This document shows positions 43,366 through 52,219 of a DNA stretch of 64,000 nt, piece by piece. This DNA is from Thiomonas sp. FB-6 (GTDB lineage Bacteria; Pseudomonadota; Gammaproteobacteria; Burkholderiales; Burkholderiaceae_C): the NCBI RefSeq assembly GCF_000377645.1, contig NZ_KB898478.1, positions 1 through 64,000 of the forward strand, in the 5' to 3' direction. A program made the translations under genes and the position numbers. Within the stretch, counting starts at the first letter, position 1, and each line of letters starts with the position of its first letter. Below the pieces are notes generated by a model. It searched no databases, was not told the origin of the DNA, and worked only from the letters and a program-made list of their open reading frames with translations.

Positions 43366-44696
43366 GGCGCATCCCCCAGCATGGCTTCGAGCCAGGCACG
43401 GTGCTGGTTGCGCATCAGCAGCTCGTTGGTGGCGTTGATCGGCTGCCCGAGCAGGCCGGCGTCGTCGCCGCGTGAGTCCCGGTGCAGGCTGATCCACGGG
43501 TTGCCGTCCGCGTGCAACGCGCGCTGGATGCCCTCGAACAGCTCGATGTCGTCGTGCGCCACCACCGACATGGGCGAGAACACCAGGCGGGTGTAGCTCA
43601 GGCCGCGCTCGTACAGCAGATCCGGCGCGCCCACCGCGCGCAGCACCCAGGCCTCCACCAGGGTGCGGTCCACCGCCAGCGGACGGATCACCCGCATTAC
43701 CTGGGGCGAGCTCTTGAGCGCCAGGCCGGGGTACAGCACAGCGTTCTGCGGCGCGTGCTCGAGCACCTGGCGCGCGCGCTCGGGCCCGTGCGCGGCCTCC
43801 AGCGCGGCCCGGTAGTCCTCGGACATGCCGTAGCCGGAGTGGATGCTGAAGTGAATGCCCAGCACGCTGTGGCCGTGCGGATGCACCCGCGCGCCCATCG
43901 CGTCGTAGAAGTCGTAGCCGGCGCCGAAGGGCAGGATCTGCTCCACCGCCATGGGCTGCGGCGCGCTCTCGCCGTGCCCCTGCCACACCGTGCGCGCGGC
44001 GCGCACCGCCGACTCGTGGGTGGAGACGGGGTGCACGGTGTCGTTGACGTTCTCCAGGTAGGTCTTCCAGTTGCAGCGGATCTCGCTGCGCAGGATGCCG
44101 CCCTCGACCCGAAGCTGGCCGGCCGGCGATCGGTCCACCATGTCGTCGATGGCCCGCAGCCCCTCGCCGAACCAGGACTCGAAGTCCGGGCCGCCGGCCA
44201 GCAGGCGCACGAACACGAAGTCGCGGTACACGCGCAGGCCCTCCAGCTCCTGCAGGCCCCGGCCGGATTCGCATTCGCCCAGGCGCGCGCCCTCGTAGCC
44301 GGCCTGCAGCGGCCGCGCCAGGGGCGAACCGTCGAGCTTGTAGGACCAGGCGTGGTAGGGGCAGCGCAGGAAGCGCCCGGTGGAGCCGCTGGGCTGCCCC
44401 AGCAGGCGCGCGCCCTTGTGGGCGCAGCGGTTGTGGAATCCGCGGATCGAGCCGTCGGCCTGGCGCAGCAGCAGCAGCGAGCGTCCGGCCAGTTCCAGCG
44501 TGACGTAGTCGCCCGGCTGCGGCAACTGGCTGGCGTGGGCGGCGAATTGCCAGGCGCCGGCGAACAGGCGCTCGCGCTCCAGTTCGAACAAATCCGGGTC
44601 GACGTACAGATCGCGGTGCACGCGGTCGGGCTCGACCAATGCGCGCAGGGACTCCGGGGTCCAGCGCGAGGGAGAACGCAGGCTTACGGGCTGCAT
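43362..44696 (-). CDS. Rieske aromatic-ring oxygenase, alpha subunit (pair 2)
   Basis: 444-residue terminal oxygenase. Rieske ligands are Cys91, His93 (NRCAHKGARL) and Cys112, His115 (CPYHAWSYK). The iron site is His222 and His227 with bridging Asp219 (NVNDTVHPVSTH). The start at 44696 has GAGGC upstream. It belongs to the long operon with a reductase at its head and differs clearly in sequence from pair 3, so the two probably catalyse successive or different oxygenations of one substrate class. Confidence 0.93.
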   Translation of the reverse strand: MQPVSLRSPSRWTPESLRALVEPDRVHRDLYVDPDLFELERERLFAGAWQFAAHASQLPQPGDYVTLELAGRSLLLLRQADGSIRGFHNRCAHKGARLLGQPSGSTGRFLRCPYHAWSYKLDGSPLARPLQAGYEGARLGECESGRGLQELEGLRVYRDFVFVRLLAGGPDFESWFGEGLRAIDDMVDRSPAGQLRVEGGILRSEIRCNWKTYLENVNDTVHPVSTHESAVRAARTVWQGHGESAPQPMAVEQILPFGAGYDFYDAMGARVHPHGHSVLGIHFSIHSGYGMSEDYRAALEAAHGPERARQVLEHAPQNAVLYPGLALKSSPQVMRVIRPLAVDRTLVEAWVLRAVGAPDLLYERGLSYTRLVFSPMSVVAHDDIELFEGIQRALHADGNPWISLHRDSRGDDAGLLGQPINATNELLMRNQHRAWLEAMLGDAP

Positions 44697-44704
44697 GGTC
44701 TGCC

Positions 44705-45457
44705 TCACAGCGCGAGCGTGCCGACGCTGGCGCCGCCGCACACGTACAGCACCTGCCCGGTGACGAAGCCGTTGCGCGCATCGGCGAAAAAGCCCACCGC
44801 GCGCGCCACGTCCTCGGGCTCGCCCAGCCGGCGCACCGGCAGCGACGCGGCCAGGCGCAGCTCCTGCTCGCTGCCCGCGGGCACGACGTCGTGGAACATG
44901 TCGGTGCGGATCGGCCCCGGCGCCACGACGTTCACGGTAATGCCCTCGGGGGCCAGCTCCAGTGCCCAGGTACGCGCCATGCCGAGCATGCCCGACTTGG
45001 TGGCCGAGTAGCTGGTGCGACTGGCCAGGCCCAGCGCGGCGCGCGAAGAGATGAGCACGATGCGCCCGAAGCGCCGTGCGCGCATCGACGGCAGGAAGGC
45101 CTGCACCAGTTGCAGCGCCGCGCCCAGGTGCAGGTTGACCAGGGCGTCGAAGTCCTCCAGGCGCACCTCGGGCAGTAGCGCGGCGCGGATCACCCCTGCG
45201 TTGTGCACCAGCGTGCCCACCTCGTGGCGCGCGGCCAGCTCGGCCGCCACGCGGGCGGTGGCTGCGCGGTCGCTGAGGTCGACCTCGATGTTGCGCACGC
45301 GGGGATGCTCCAGGCCCGGACCGCGGTCGGCCAGGGAGATGACCTCCTGCCCCTGCGCCAGCAGTTGCTCGACGATGGCGCGGCCGATGCCGACGCTGCC
45401 GCCGGTGACCAGCGCGATGCCGGCGCCGCCCGGCTTCGCATCCGCTGTCGCGTTCAT
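44705..45457 (-). CDS. Short-chain dehydrogenase/reductase (SDR)
   Basis: 250-residue classical SDR: LVTGGSVGIGRAIVEQL (cofactor), LVHNAGVIR, catalytic Ser in VLISSRAALG and YSATKSG (Y-x3-K), then PGPIRTDMF. The active site is complete. The ATG at 45457 overlaps the cyclase 2 stop by 4 bases. Between a cyclase and Rieske pair 2, it might dehydrogenate a cis-diol or hydroxy-oxindole intermediate; the exact substrate cannot be inferred. Confidence 0.9.
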   Translation of the reverse strand: MNATADAKPGGAGIALVTGGSVGIGRAIVEQLLAQGQEVISLADRGPGLEHPRVRNIEVDLSDRAATARVAAELAARHEVGTLVHNAGVIRAALLPEVRLEDFDALVNLHLGAALQLVQAFLPSMRARRFGRIVLISSRAALGLASRTSYSATKSGMLGMARTWALELAPEGITVNVVAPGPIRTDMFHDVVPAGSEQELRLAASLPVRRLGEPEDVARAVGFFADARNGFVTGQVLYVCGGASVGTLAL

Positions 45458-46287
45458 CGCGGCTCCCTCCCCGCCGCGGCGGCGTCCACCAGGGCCAGCA
45501 CGCGCAGCGGGCTGCCGCTTCCGCGCTCGATCTTGAGCGGGGCGCCCACGATCACCGCCCCGGTGGGGGGAAGTTCGTCGAGCCGGGTCAGGCACTGCAG
45601 GCCGTAGCGCCCGCTGCCGTGCATCATGGAATGGCAGGGGTACGGGGGCAGCAGGTGGTAGCCCTGCCCGGCGTCGGTGCCGATGGCCTCGGAGCCGAAG
45701 CCGAGCACGTCGCGCTGCTCCACCAGGAAGCGCACCGCCTCCACCCCGGGCCCTGGAGTGTGCTGGCCGGTGGCGTCGAAGTTCTGGAACTCGCGGGGAT
45801 CACTGCGCTTGGACCAGTCGGTGCGCATGAGTACCCAGGCTCCCGCCGGAATGCGCCCGTGGGCGGCCTCGAAGGCCTCGATGTCGGACACCTGCAGCAG
45901 GTAGTCGGGGTTGTCGCGCGCCTGCGCGCTGCAGTCGATGACGCAGGCCGGCGCGACGAAGTGGCGCACGTCGATGGTGTCCACCGAATTGCGCGGCAGG
46001 TCGCGCCCGGTGACCCAGTGGATGGGGGCGTCGAAATGGGTGCCGGTGTGCTCGCCGCAGGAGAAGTTGTTCCAGTACCACGCCGGGCCGCGCTCGTCGT
46101 AGCGCGAGATCTCCTCGATGCGAAAGGGCTGGCACTGCCCGAACTCGGGCGGCAGCGCGATCTGCGGAAACGAGGGACTCAGGGTCTGGGTCAGGTCGAT
46201 GACGCGGATGCTGCCGCCGGCGAGCGCGCCCACCAGGGCGCCGAGGATAGAGGCGGCTTCGCCCGCCGCCTGGCTGGTCGGATTCAC
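45454..46287 (-). CDS. Cyclase-family metal hydrolase 2 (isatin hydrolase type)
   Basis: 277-residue paralogue of the protein at 21571-22353. The metal signature is intact (His80, His84, Asp86, His90 in GEHTGTHFDAPIH). The start is a GTG at 46287, with GGGAGG at good spacing and a 4-base overlap with the preceding gene; no closer ATG fits. It lies directly after the Ltp2-like thiolase and DUF35 fusion genes. If those release isatin, this enzyme is placed to open it to isatinate. The family includes both isatin hydrolase and kynurenine formamidase, so the substrate is inferred from context. Confidence 0.87.
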   Translation of the reverse strand: MNPTSQAAGEAASILGALVGALAGGSIRVIDLTQTLSPSFPQIALPPEFGQCQPFRIEEISRYDERGPAWYWNNFSCGEHTGTHFDAPIHWVTGRDLPRNSVDTIDVRHFVAPACVIDCSAQARDNPDYLLQVSDIEAFEAAHGRIPAGAWVLMRTDWSKRSDPREFQNFDATGQHTPGPGVEAVRFLVEQRDVLGFGSEAIGTDAGQGYHLLPPYPCHSMMHGSGRYGLQCLTRLDELPPTGAVIVGAPLKIERGSGSPLRVLALVDAAAAGREPR

Positions 46288-47558
46288 GGCATGCCTCCCT
46301 GCATCGCGAGTTCGTGTTCCATCACCTTCGGGTCGGCGCGCCAGCGCTCCCGCCATTCCTGCGCCACGTCGCCCGGGTACAGGTCCTCGACGCCGTCGCG
46401 CAACCCCGCCACGACGGCGGCGGCCAGCGCGCGGGGCGCCAGCTTGGGCGGTGGCAGCTCCTGGTTCCACTCGTGGTCGATCGGGCCCGGGAATACGTTG
46501 AGCACGCGGATGCCCCCGGCGCGCAACTGCGCGCGCAGCCCCTGGGCCAGGGACAGCGCCGCCGCCATGGAGGCCGAGTAGGTGCCCTGCGGCGGGTAGT
46601 TCGCCAGCGCGTACACCGACAGCACGTTGACCCAGGCGCAGGCATGCGCGACGCCGTCGGCCGCGCGCGCGCGCAAGGCCGGTGCGAAGGCCTGCGCCAG
46701 GCGCAGCAGGCCGAAGTAGTGCAGGTCCATCTCCGAGCGGGCGTTGAGGGTGCCGCGCGGCGACTCGATGCCGCCGCCGCGCAGGTATTCGGCATTGCTG
46801 AGCAGGATGTCCACCTTGCCGCCGATGCGCGCGGCGAGCTCGCGCACCGAGCCCTCGTCTCCCAGGTCCAGCTCCACCGGCGTGACCTGGGGCAGCGCGC
46901 TCAGCGCCTCCAGGCCGGGCGCGCGCTTCCAGGGCTCGGCGCAGCCCAGCCACACGCGCTCGGCGCCGGCCTCGACTAGGGCGCGCGCCAGCGCCTGCCC
47001 GGTGGCCGACTTGCCGTCGGTGACCAGCACCTTGCGGTACCTGGGGTCGCTGCTCATCTCGCGCAACATCGGATCGTCGTGCATATGCGGGGTCTCCTCC
47101 AGGGGCAGGGCGAGCAGCACCGGCGCGCCGGCACGGTCCAGGCGCGCAAGCACCCGCACGCGGCTGGCCGGACCCGGCGGGCCCGGGTCGGCGACGTCGC
47201 CGTGCAGGTGCACCATCACGCAGGGGCCGGCATCCAGGCGTACCATGCCCACGCGCCAGGGCAGGCGCTCGCGGAAATAGGGGTCGTTGCTGTGCGCCAG
47301 GCGGGTGTTCGCCAGCAGCACGCCCTCGCCGCCTTGTTCGCGCCAGGCCAGGCGCGAAGAGGAGCAGGCCACGCAGGCCTCGCGCGGCGGGTACTGCACG
47401 CGCGCGCAGTCGGCGCAGACCTGCAGCGCGAATCGCCCCTCGGCGGCGGCCGCGGCCATGCCCAGCGCGACGCGCCCGCGCTGCGCCGGCGGCAGGGTCA
47501 TGCGGGGCGTGCGCCGCAGCGGGTCGCGCCGCACCGGGGGCTGCAACGGCCGGGTCAT
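46284..47558 (-). CDS. DUF35 OB-fold/zinc-ribbon protein fused to a degenerate SDR
   Basis: 424 residues in two parts. Residues about 25-155 are a DUF35-type rubredoxin-like zinc ribbon (Cys48, Cys51, Cys62, Cys65) followed by an OB fold (GVLLANTRLAHSNDPYF...VMVHLHGDV). Residues about 174-424 have an SDR fold, but the cofactor motif is TDGKSATGQ, NNAG is replaced by LSNAEY and the active-site Y-x3-K is YSASM, with Met for Lys, so dehydrogenase activity is doubtful. DUF35 proteins are obligate partners of Ltp2-type thiolase-fold aldolases; the adjacent gene is such a thiolase. The ATG overlaps the thiolase stop by 4 bases. The fusion is uninterrupted. Confidence 0.85.
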   Translation of the reverse strand: MTRPLQPPVRRDPLRRTPRMTLPPAQRGRVALGMAAAAAEGRFALQVCADCARVQYPPREACVACSSSRLAWREQGGEGVLLANTRLAHSNDPYFRERLPWRVGMVRLDAGPCVMVHLHGDVADPGPPGPASRVRVLARLDRAGAPVLLALPLEETPHMHDDPMLREMSSDPRYRKVLVTDGKSATGQALARALVEAGAERVWLGCAEPWKRAPGLEALSALPQVTPVELDLGDEGSVRELAARIGGKVDILLSNAEYLRGGGIESPRGTLNARSEMDLHYFGLLRLAQAFAPALRARAADGVAHACAWVNVLSVYALANYPPQGTYSASMAAALSLAQGLRAQLRAGGIRVLNVFPGPIDHEWNQELPPPKLAPRALAAAVVAGLRDGVEDLYPGDVAQEWRERWRADPKVMEHELAMQGGMP

Positions 47559-48724
47559 CGCGCGGCTCCCAGCAGCAGCGCGCCGGTGCACAGGCAGCGG
47601 TCGTAGGTGACCATGCCGAAGCCCGACACCAGCCCGACCTCGGCGTCCGGCACCGCGCGCCCCTCGGCCACCCCGCTCAGCTGGCGCAGGGTCTCGGTGA
47701 TGCCCAGGAAGCCGCCGGCGGCGCCCGCCTGGCCGCACGACAGCTGGCCGCCGCCGGTGTTGCAGGGGAAGTCCCCATCGACGCGCAGGTCATGCTCGCG
47801 CACGAAGGTCGGGCCCTCCCCCTTGGCGCAAAAGCCCAGATCCTCCAGTTGCATCATCGCGATCACCGGATAGTCGTCGTAGGTCTGCACCAGGTCGACC
47901 TCGTCGGGGCCGAGGCCGGCCTGGGCGTACAGATCGTCGCGGTCCATCGCCCAGCCCCCGCGGATCATCACCGGGTCGTCGGCATAGGCGTTGTGGCGCT
48001 CGATGCTTCCCAGCAGGCGCACATGGGGCAGTCCGAGGTCCTGCGCGCGCTGCGTGGACAACACCAGGAAGGCCTCGGCGCCGGCGCAGGGCATCACGCA
48101 ATCGAACAGGTGCAGCGGCTCGGCGATGGGACGCGCCCCCAGGTAGTCGTCCAGGCTCAGCGGCTTGCGCAGCAACGCGTTCGGGTTGCGTGCCGCGTTG
48201 GCTCGCTGCGCCACCGCGATGCGCCCGAAGTCCTCGCGCGTGGCGCCGAAGCTGCGCATGTAGTGGTCGGTGATGAAGGCGAACATGGCGTTCGGCCCGC
48301 CGGCGCCGTAGGGATAGGTGGCGTCGCGCGCGAAGTCGCTGAAGGAGCCGAGCATGCGCCGGAACGAATCCACATGGTGGGTGTCGGCGGCGATGCAGGC
48401 GACCACCTCGGCGTCCCCGCATTGCACGGCGCGCGCCGCCCTGCGCACGCACATGACCCCGCTGGCGCCGCCCGTGGGCACGTGGTCCAGCCAGCGCGGC
48501 GACAGGCCGTGGTGCTGGGTGACTCCCACGGCGGTGTCGGGGGCGAGGGAGAAGCTGCTCAGCGCGAGCCCGTCGATCTCCTCCTTGCGCAGGCCCGAGC
48601 CGTCGAGCAGCGCACGCAGCGCCTGGCCGATGAACCAGTGCGCGCCGTGGATGCTGTAGCGCACGTAGGGCACGGTCACCGGCAGCGCCAGCGCCACGTC
48701 CTCGTAGCCCAGGCGACGCTTCAT
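47555..48724 (-). CDS. Thiolase-fold protein of the lipid-transfer (Ltp2) type, retro-aldolase candidate
   Basis: 389 residues, the size of Ltp2/SCP-x thiolase-like proteins. The fold motifs are present but the thiolase residues are not: where the nucleophilic Cys normally sits the sequence is PTGGASGVM (near residue 85), and the C-terminal GHP catalytic His is replaced by Gln in GGQLSCGQAGAAGG. Such Cys-less proteins, together with a DUF35 partner, cleave beta-hydroxyacyl-CoA side chains by a retro-aldol reaction in steroid degradation (Ltp2 with its DUF35 partner). The DUF35 gene follows immediately. It overlaps the CoA ligase stop by 4 bases, so ligase, aldolase and DUF35 form a unit. Confidence 0.85.
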   Translation of the reverse strand: MKRRLGYEDVALALPVTVPYVRYSIHGAHWFIGQALRALLDGSGLRKEEIDGLALSSFSLAPDTAVGVTQHHGLSPRWLDHVPTGGASGVMCVRRAARAVQCGDAEVVACIAADTHHVDSFRRMLGSFSDFARDATYPYGAGGPNAMFAFITDHYMRSFGATREDFGRIAVAQRANAARNPNALLRKPLSLDDYLGARPIAEPLHLFDCVMPCAGAEAFLVLSTQRAQDLGLPHVRLLGSIERHNAYADDPVMIRGGWAMDRDDLYAQAGLGPDEVDLVQTYDDYPVIAMMQLEDLGFCAKGEGPTFVREHDLRVDGDFPCNTGGGQLSCGQAGAAGGFLGITETLRQLSGVAEGRAVPDAEVGLVSGFGMVTYDRCLCTGALLLGAAR

Positions 48725-50370
48725 CGGCCGGCTCCGGCGCCGGGGCGGCGCAGCACCACGCCGGCGCGCTCGCGGTCCCAGGTGGCCGCGCCAACGCCGC
48801 GTTCGCGCAGCTTGAATTTCTGGATCTTGCCGTTCTCGGTGGCGGGAAGCGCCTGCACCACGTCGATGTAGCGGGGCACCGCGAAATAGGCCATGCGCTG
48901 CGCGCAAAAGCCCACCAGTTCAACGGGGTCGATTCGCTCGCCTTCGCGCGCGACCAGCGTGGCCATGACCTCGTCCTCGGCGAGTTCGCTGCGCACCGGG
49001 AAAACCGCCGCCACGGCCACCGCGGGATGGCTGAGCAGCACCTGCTCGACCTCGAAGGACGAGACGTTCTCGCCGCGCCGACGGATCGCGTCCTTCAGGC
49101 GGTCGATGAAATGGAAATAGCCGTCGGCGTCGCGCAGCACGCGGTCCCCGGTGTGGAACCACAGGTTGCGCCAGGACTCGACGGTGCGGTCGTCCATGGC
49201 GAAGTAACCGTTGGCGAAGGCGAAGGGTTCCTGCGCGCGCAGCACCAGCTCGCCGGGCGTGTCGTCGGGCACGGGGTTGTCACCCTCGTCGACCACGCGG
49301 GCGTCGAAGCCCGGGCGCACGCGCCCCATGGTGCCGGCCCGTTGCTCGGGCGCCATCGCTCCGATGACGAAATTGGTCTCCGTCGAGCCGTAGCCGTCGA
49401 GCAGGGTGAATCCGAAGCGTTCCTGGAAGCGCGCGTGGAACTGGCGCGGCACGCCGGGCGCGAGCGCGATGCGCACGCGGTGCGCCCGGTCCTGCTCGCC
49501 CGGCGGGCGCGACAGCAGGATGGGCACCATGGCGCCGAGCACGTAGGTCACGGTGGCCTGGTGCGCGGCCAGGGCCTGCCAGAAGCCGGAGGCCGAGAAA
49601 CGCGGCTCGACGACCAGGGTCGAGCCGGTGAGCAGGGCCTGGAAGAAGGCGTTCATCGCATTCGTGTGGAACAACGGCAGCGTGGTCAGCAGGATCTCGC
49701 CGTCGCCGATACCGAGCAACTCGGCCGTGTGCACGCCCCACCAGAAGAACTGCGCATGCGGGCAGCGCACCCCCTTGGACAGCCCGGTGGTGCCGGAGGT
49801 GTAGAGGATCACCAGATCGTCGCCGGGGCGTAGCGGCGCCGGCTCGGCGAGCCCGGCCTCGGCGCGCGGGAAGACGCGGGCGCGCGCATCGCCCTCGGGC
49901 TCAGCGTCGATCAGCCACAGGCTGCGCAGCGCGGGCAGAGCCTGCCCGGCGTCGGCCTCGATCACCCGCAATGCATCGCGGCCGTCGGGTTCGGTGACGA
50001 ACAGCGTGGCGCCGGAGTTCTCCAGCATGTGGCGCAGCTGCGCCCCGCGCGACGCGGTGTTGATGGGCACGCACACCGCGCCGGCCCAGGCACAGCCGAG
50101 CAGAATCTGGAGGAATTCCGGGCGGTTCGAACACTGCAGCGCGACGCGGTCGCCGGGCGCCACGCCGGCGGCGCGCAGTTGCCCGGCCCAGCGCCGCGCC
50201 ATGTCCAGCGCGTCGGCGTAGCTCCAGCTCGTGTCGCCGGCGACGAACAGCCGGCGTCCGGCATGGCGTGCGGCCTGGCGGGCCAGCAGTTCGGGCAGGG
50301 TGCGCTGCGCCGGCGCGTAGTCGCGAGGCAGGGATTCGAGCGGCAAGCCGGGAGACGACGCGTCGGACAT
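48721..50370 (-). CDS. AMP-forming acyl-CoA ligase (CaiC-like)
   Basis: 549-residue adenylate-forming enzyme. Motifs: P-loop YTSGTTGLSKGVRCPH, LPLFHTNAMNAFFQALL, GYGSTETNF, LWFHTGDRVLRDADGYFHF, DRLKDAIRRRGENVSSFEVE and the C-terminal Lys in ENGKIQKFKLRE. It would make a CoA thioester from a carboxylic acid and ATP. The resemblance is closer to carnitine/crotonobetaine-CoA ligases than to benzoate-CoA ligases, which suits a side-chain carboxylate such as acetate on a ring. It precedes the Ltp2-like aldolase. Confidence 0.9.
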   Translation of the reverse strand: MSDASSPGLPLESLPRDYAPAQRTLPELLARQAARHAGRRLFVAGDTSWSYADALDMARRWAGQLRAAGVAPGDRVALQCSNRPEFLQILLGCAWAGAVCVPINTASRGAQLRHMLENSGATLFVTEPDGRDALRVIEADAGQALPALRSLWLIDAEPEGDARARVFPRAEAGLAEPAPLRPGDDLVILYTSGTTGLSKGVRCPHAQFFWWGVHTAELLGIGDGEILLTTLPLFHTNAMNAFFQALLTGSTLVVEPRFSASGFWQALAAHQATVTYVLGAMVPILLSRPPGEQDRAHRVRIALAPGVPRQFHARFQERFGFTLLDGYGSTETNFVIGAMAPEQRAGTMGRVRPGFDARVVDEGDNPVPDDTPGELVLRAQEPFAFANGYFAMDDRTVESWRNLWFHTGDRVLRDADGYFHFIDRLKDAIRRRGENVSSFEVEQVLLSHPAVAVAAVFPVRSELAEDEVMATLVAREGERIDPVELVGFCAQRMAYFAVPRYIDVVQALPATENGKIQKFKLRERGVGAATWDRERAGVVLRRPGAGAGR

Positions 50371-50376
50371 GGGGCC

Positions 50377-50871
50377 TCACATGAACAGCTGGATGTTGCC
50401 GAAGGCGGCGTCGCTGTTGACCAGGTCGACGCGCTTGAGACGCATGCGCAAGGCCTCGCCCTCGAGCACCAGCGTGTGGGTGGCCCAGCCGGCGTACAGG
50501 GTCTGCTCGTCGCCGCGCGTCTCCACGTAGTGGAAGGCGGTGCGGCAGGTGTAGACGCCAGCGGCGGCGTCGCGCTCCACCACGCGCGGCTGCTGAAGCA
50601 GGTGGTGGCAGCGGCTGGGTGGCTGCTGCGAGAAGGTGCGCTGCCCATGCAGGCGCTCCACGCGCACGCGCAGCAGCAGCGGATCCTCGTACATCAGCGA
50701 GCAATGCAGGCGCGCATCGGTCTGCCCGGCCTCCAGGGGCATCCAATAGCGCCCGTCGGCGGTGAACAGCTCCAGCCAGGCGTCGTAGCGCTGTTCGTCC
50801 AGCAGCGCCGCCTCGTCGTAGACGAAGTCGAGCAGCCGTGCGTCGCTCGGGGACCTCGCAGGCGCGTTCAT
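50377..50871 (-). CDS. Rieske aromatic-ring oxygenase, beta subunit (pair 3)
   Basis: 164-residue small subunit: LDFVYDEAALLDEQRYDAWL, ELFTADGRYWMPLEAG, FSQQPPSRCHHLLQQPRVV and the C-terminal KRVDLVNSDAAFGNIQLFM. Its ATG overlaps the alpha-subunit stop (ATGA). Structural role in the oxygenase hexamer. Confidence 0.92.
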   Translation of the reverse strand: MNAPARSPSDARLLDFVYDEAALLDEQRYDAWLELFTADGRYWMPLEAGQTDARLHCSLMYEDPLLLRVRVERLHGQRTFSQQPPSRCHHLLQQPRVVERDAAAGVYTCRTAFHYVETRGDEQTLYAGWATHTLVLEGEALRMRLKRVDLVNSDAAFGNIQLFM

Positions 50872-52196
50872 GCCGCCACCCCCTCGGCCATGTCCGCGGT
50901 CATGTAGCGCAGCCACGCCCGCATCTGGTTGCGCATCTGCGACTCGCTGGTGCCGTTGCTCACGACGCCGCTGCGCCCGCCCTCGCCGGGCTCGTACAGG
51001 CGCGCCAGGTTGATCCAGTCCCGCGCGCGCGAAGCCAGCCCCTGCTGGGCGCGTTCGTAGACTTCCAGGTCGTCGTGCCCGACCACCGAGGTGGGCGCGT
51101 TGATCAGCCGGTTGTACATGAGGGTGCGCTCGAGCAGAAGGTCCGGCGCGCCCACCAGGCGGAAGGTCCAGCTCTCCACCAGCGTGCGCTCCACCGCCAG
51201 GGGCTTGAACAGACGCAGGGTCTGCACCGGCCCCTTGACCATGATGTTGGGGAAGTACACGGTGTTGTGCCGCACCTCGCCCAGGATGGCGCGCGCGCGC
51301 TGCTCTCCGTAGGCGGCCACCATGCCTTCCCAGTAGCCCGGCACCGGCGAGTAGGCGGCGTGAAGGGAGTCGGAGACCCCCGTGTGCCCGTGGCCGTTGT
51401 CCCAGACCCGAATGCCCATGCCCTCGAAAAAGTCGTAGGGGTTGACGAAGGGCGCGAACAGTTCCACCGCCATGGGCTTGGGGGTCCCCTCCGGCGCCTG
51501 TTTCCACACCTGCACCGCGGTGCCCGCGGAGGACTCGTGCGCGACCATCGGGTGGCAGGTGTCGGTCTGGTTGTCCACCAGCATCTTCCAGTTGCAGCGG
51601 TGCATGTAGCGCAGCACCCCGCCGGCCACCTCGAGCCGGCCCTCGGGCGAGCGATCCACCATGTTGTCCAGGGTCGACAGGGACTCGCCGAAGAACTCCT
51701 CGAAGCCGATCCCCCGGGGGTTGAGCCGACAGAACACGAAATCGCGATACACCCGCGCGTCGCCCACCGGCGCCAGCCCGGAGGCGGCCTCGGTGGCGCC
51801 GAAGCACGCGGGGTCGTAGCCCTGCTTGAGCGGCACCGCAAGCAGGCTGCCGTCGGTACGGAAGGTCCAGGCGTGGTAGGGGCAGCGAATGAACTTGCCG
51901 GCATGCGCGCAGCCTTCCTGCACCAGGCGCACCCCCTTGTGCGGGCATCGGTTGTGCAGCACGCGCACGCTGCCGTCCGCGTGGCGCACCATGAACACCG
52001 GCTGGTCGCCCACGGTGGTGGCGTAGGTGTCGCCGACATTGGGAACCTGGCTGGCGTGGCCCACGTAAACCCAGGTGTTGGCGAACAGGTGTTTCATCTC
52101 CAGCGCGAACACCTCCGCGTCGGCGTAGCAGTCGCGGTGCACCTCGGTGTCGCGCACCAGGGCGGCCAGCGCCGCCGCGTTTTCATATCTGCCCAT
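50868..52196 (-). CDS. Rieske aromatic-ring oxygenase, alpha subunit (pair 3)
   Basis: 442-residue terminal oxygenase. Rieske ligands are Cys84, His86 (NRCPHKGVRL) and Cys105, His108 (CPYHAWTFR). The iron site is His215 and His220 with Asp212 (NQTDTCHPMVAH). The start at 52196 has AGGAGG at good spacing. It lies 23 bases after the reductase gene and is therefore the oxygenase most directly coupled to it. In the pathway proposed here it would oxygenate the indole ring of the imported acid. Confidence 0.93.
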   Translation of the reverse strand: MGRYENAAALAALVRDTEVHRDCYADAEVFALEMKHLFANTWVYVGHASQVPNVGDTYATTVGDQPVFMVRHADGSVRVLHNRCPHKGVRLVQEGCAHAGKFIRCPYHAWTFRTDGSLLAVPLKQGYDPACFGATEAASGLAPVGDARVYRDFVFCRLNPRGIGFEEFFGESLSTLDNMVDRSPEGRLEVAGGVLRYMHRCNWKMLVDNQTDTCHPMVAHESSAGTAVQVWKQAPEGTPKPMAVELFAPFVNPYDFFEGMGIRVWDNGHGHTGVSDSLHAAYSPVPGYWEGMVAAYGEQRARAILGEVRHNTVYFPNIMVKGPVQTLRLFKPLAVERTLVESWTFRLVGAPDLLLERTLMYNRLINAPTSVVGHDDLEVYERAQQGLASRARDWINLARLYEPGEGGRSGVVSNGTSESQMRNQMRAWLRYMTADMAEGVAA

Positions 52197-52219
52197 CGCG
52201 CCCTCCTCGCATGTCGCCT

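Noticed and set aside
46284-47558. Assembly error joining separate DUF35 and SDR genes
   Set aside because: The frame is uninterrupted with no stop or internal start plus ribosome-binding site at the join, and it is tightly overlapped at both ends by neighbours.
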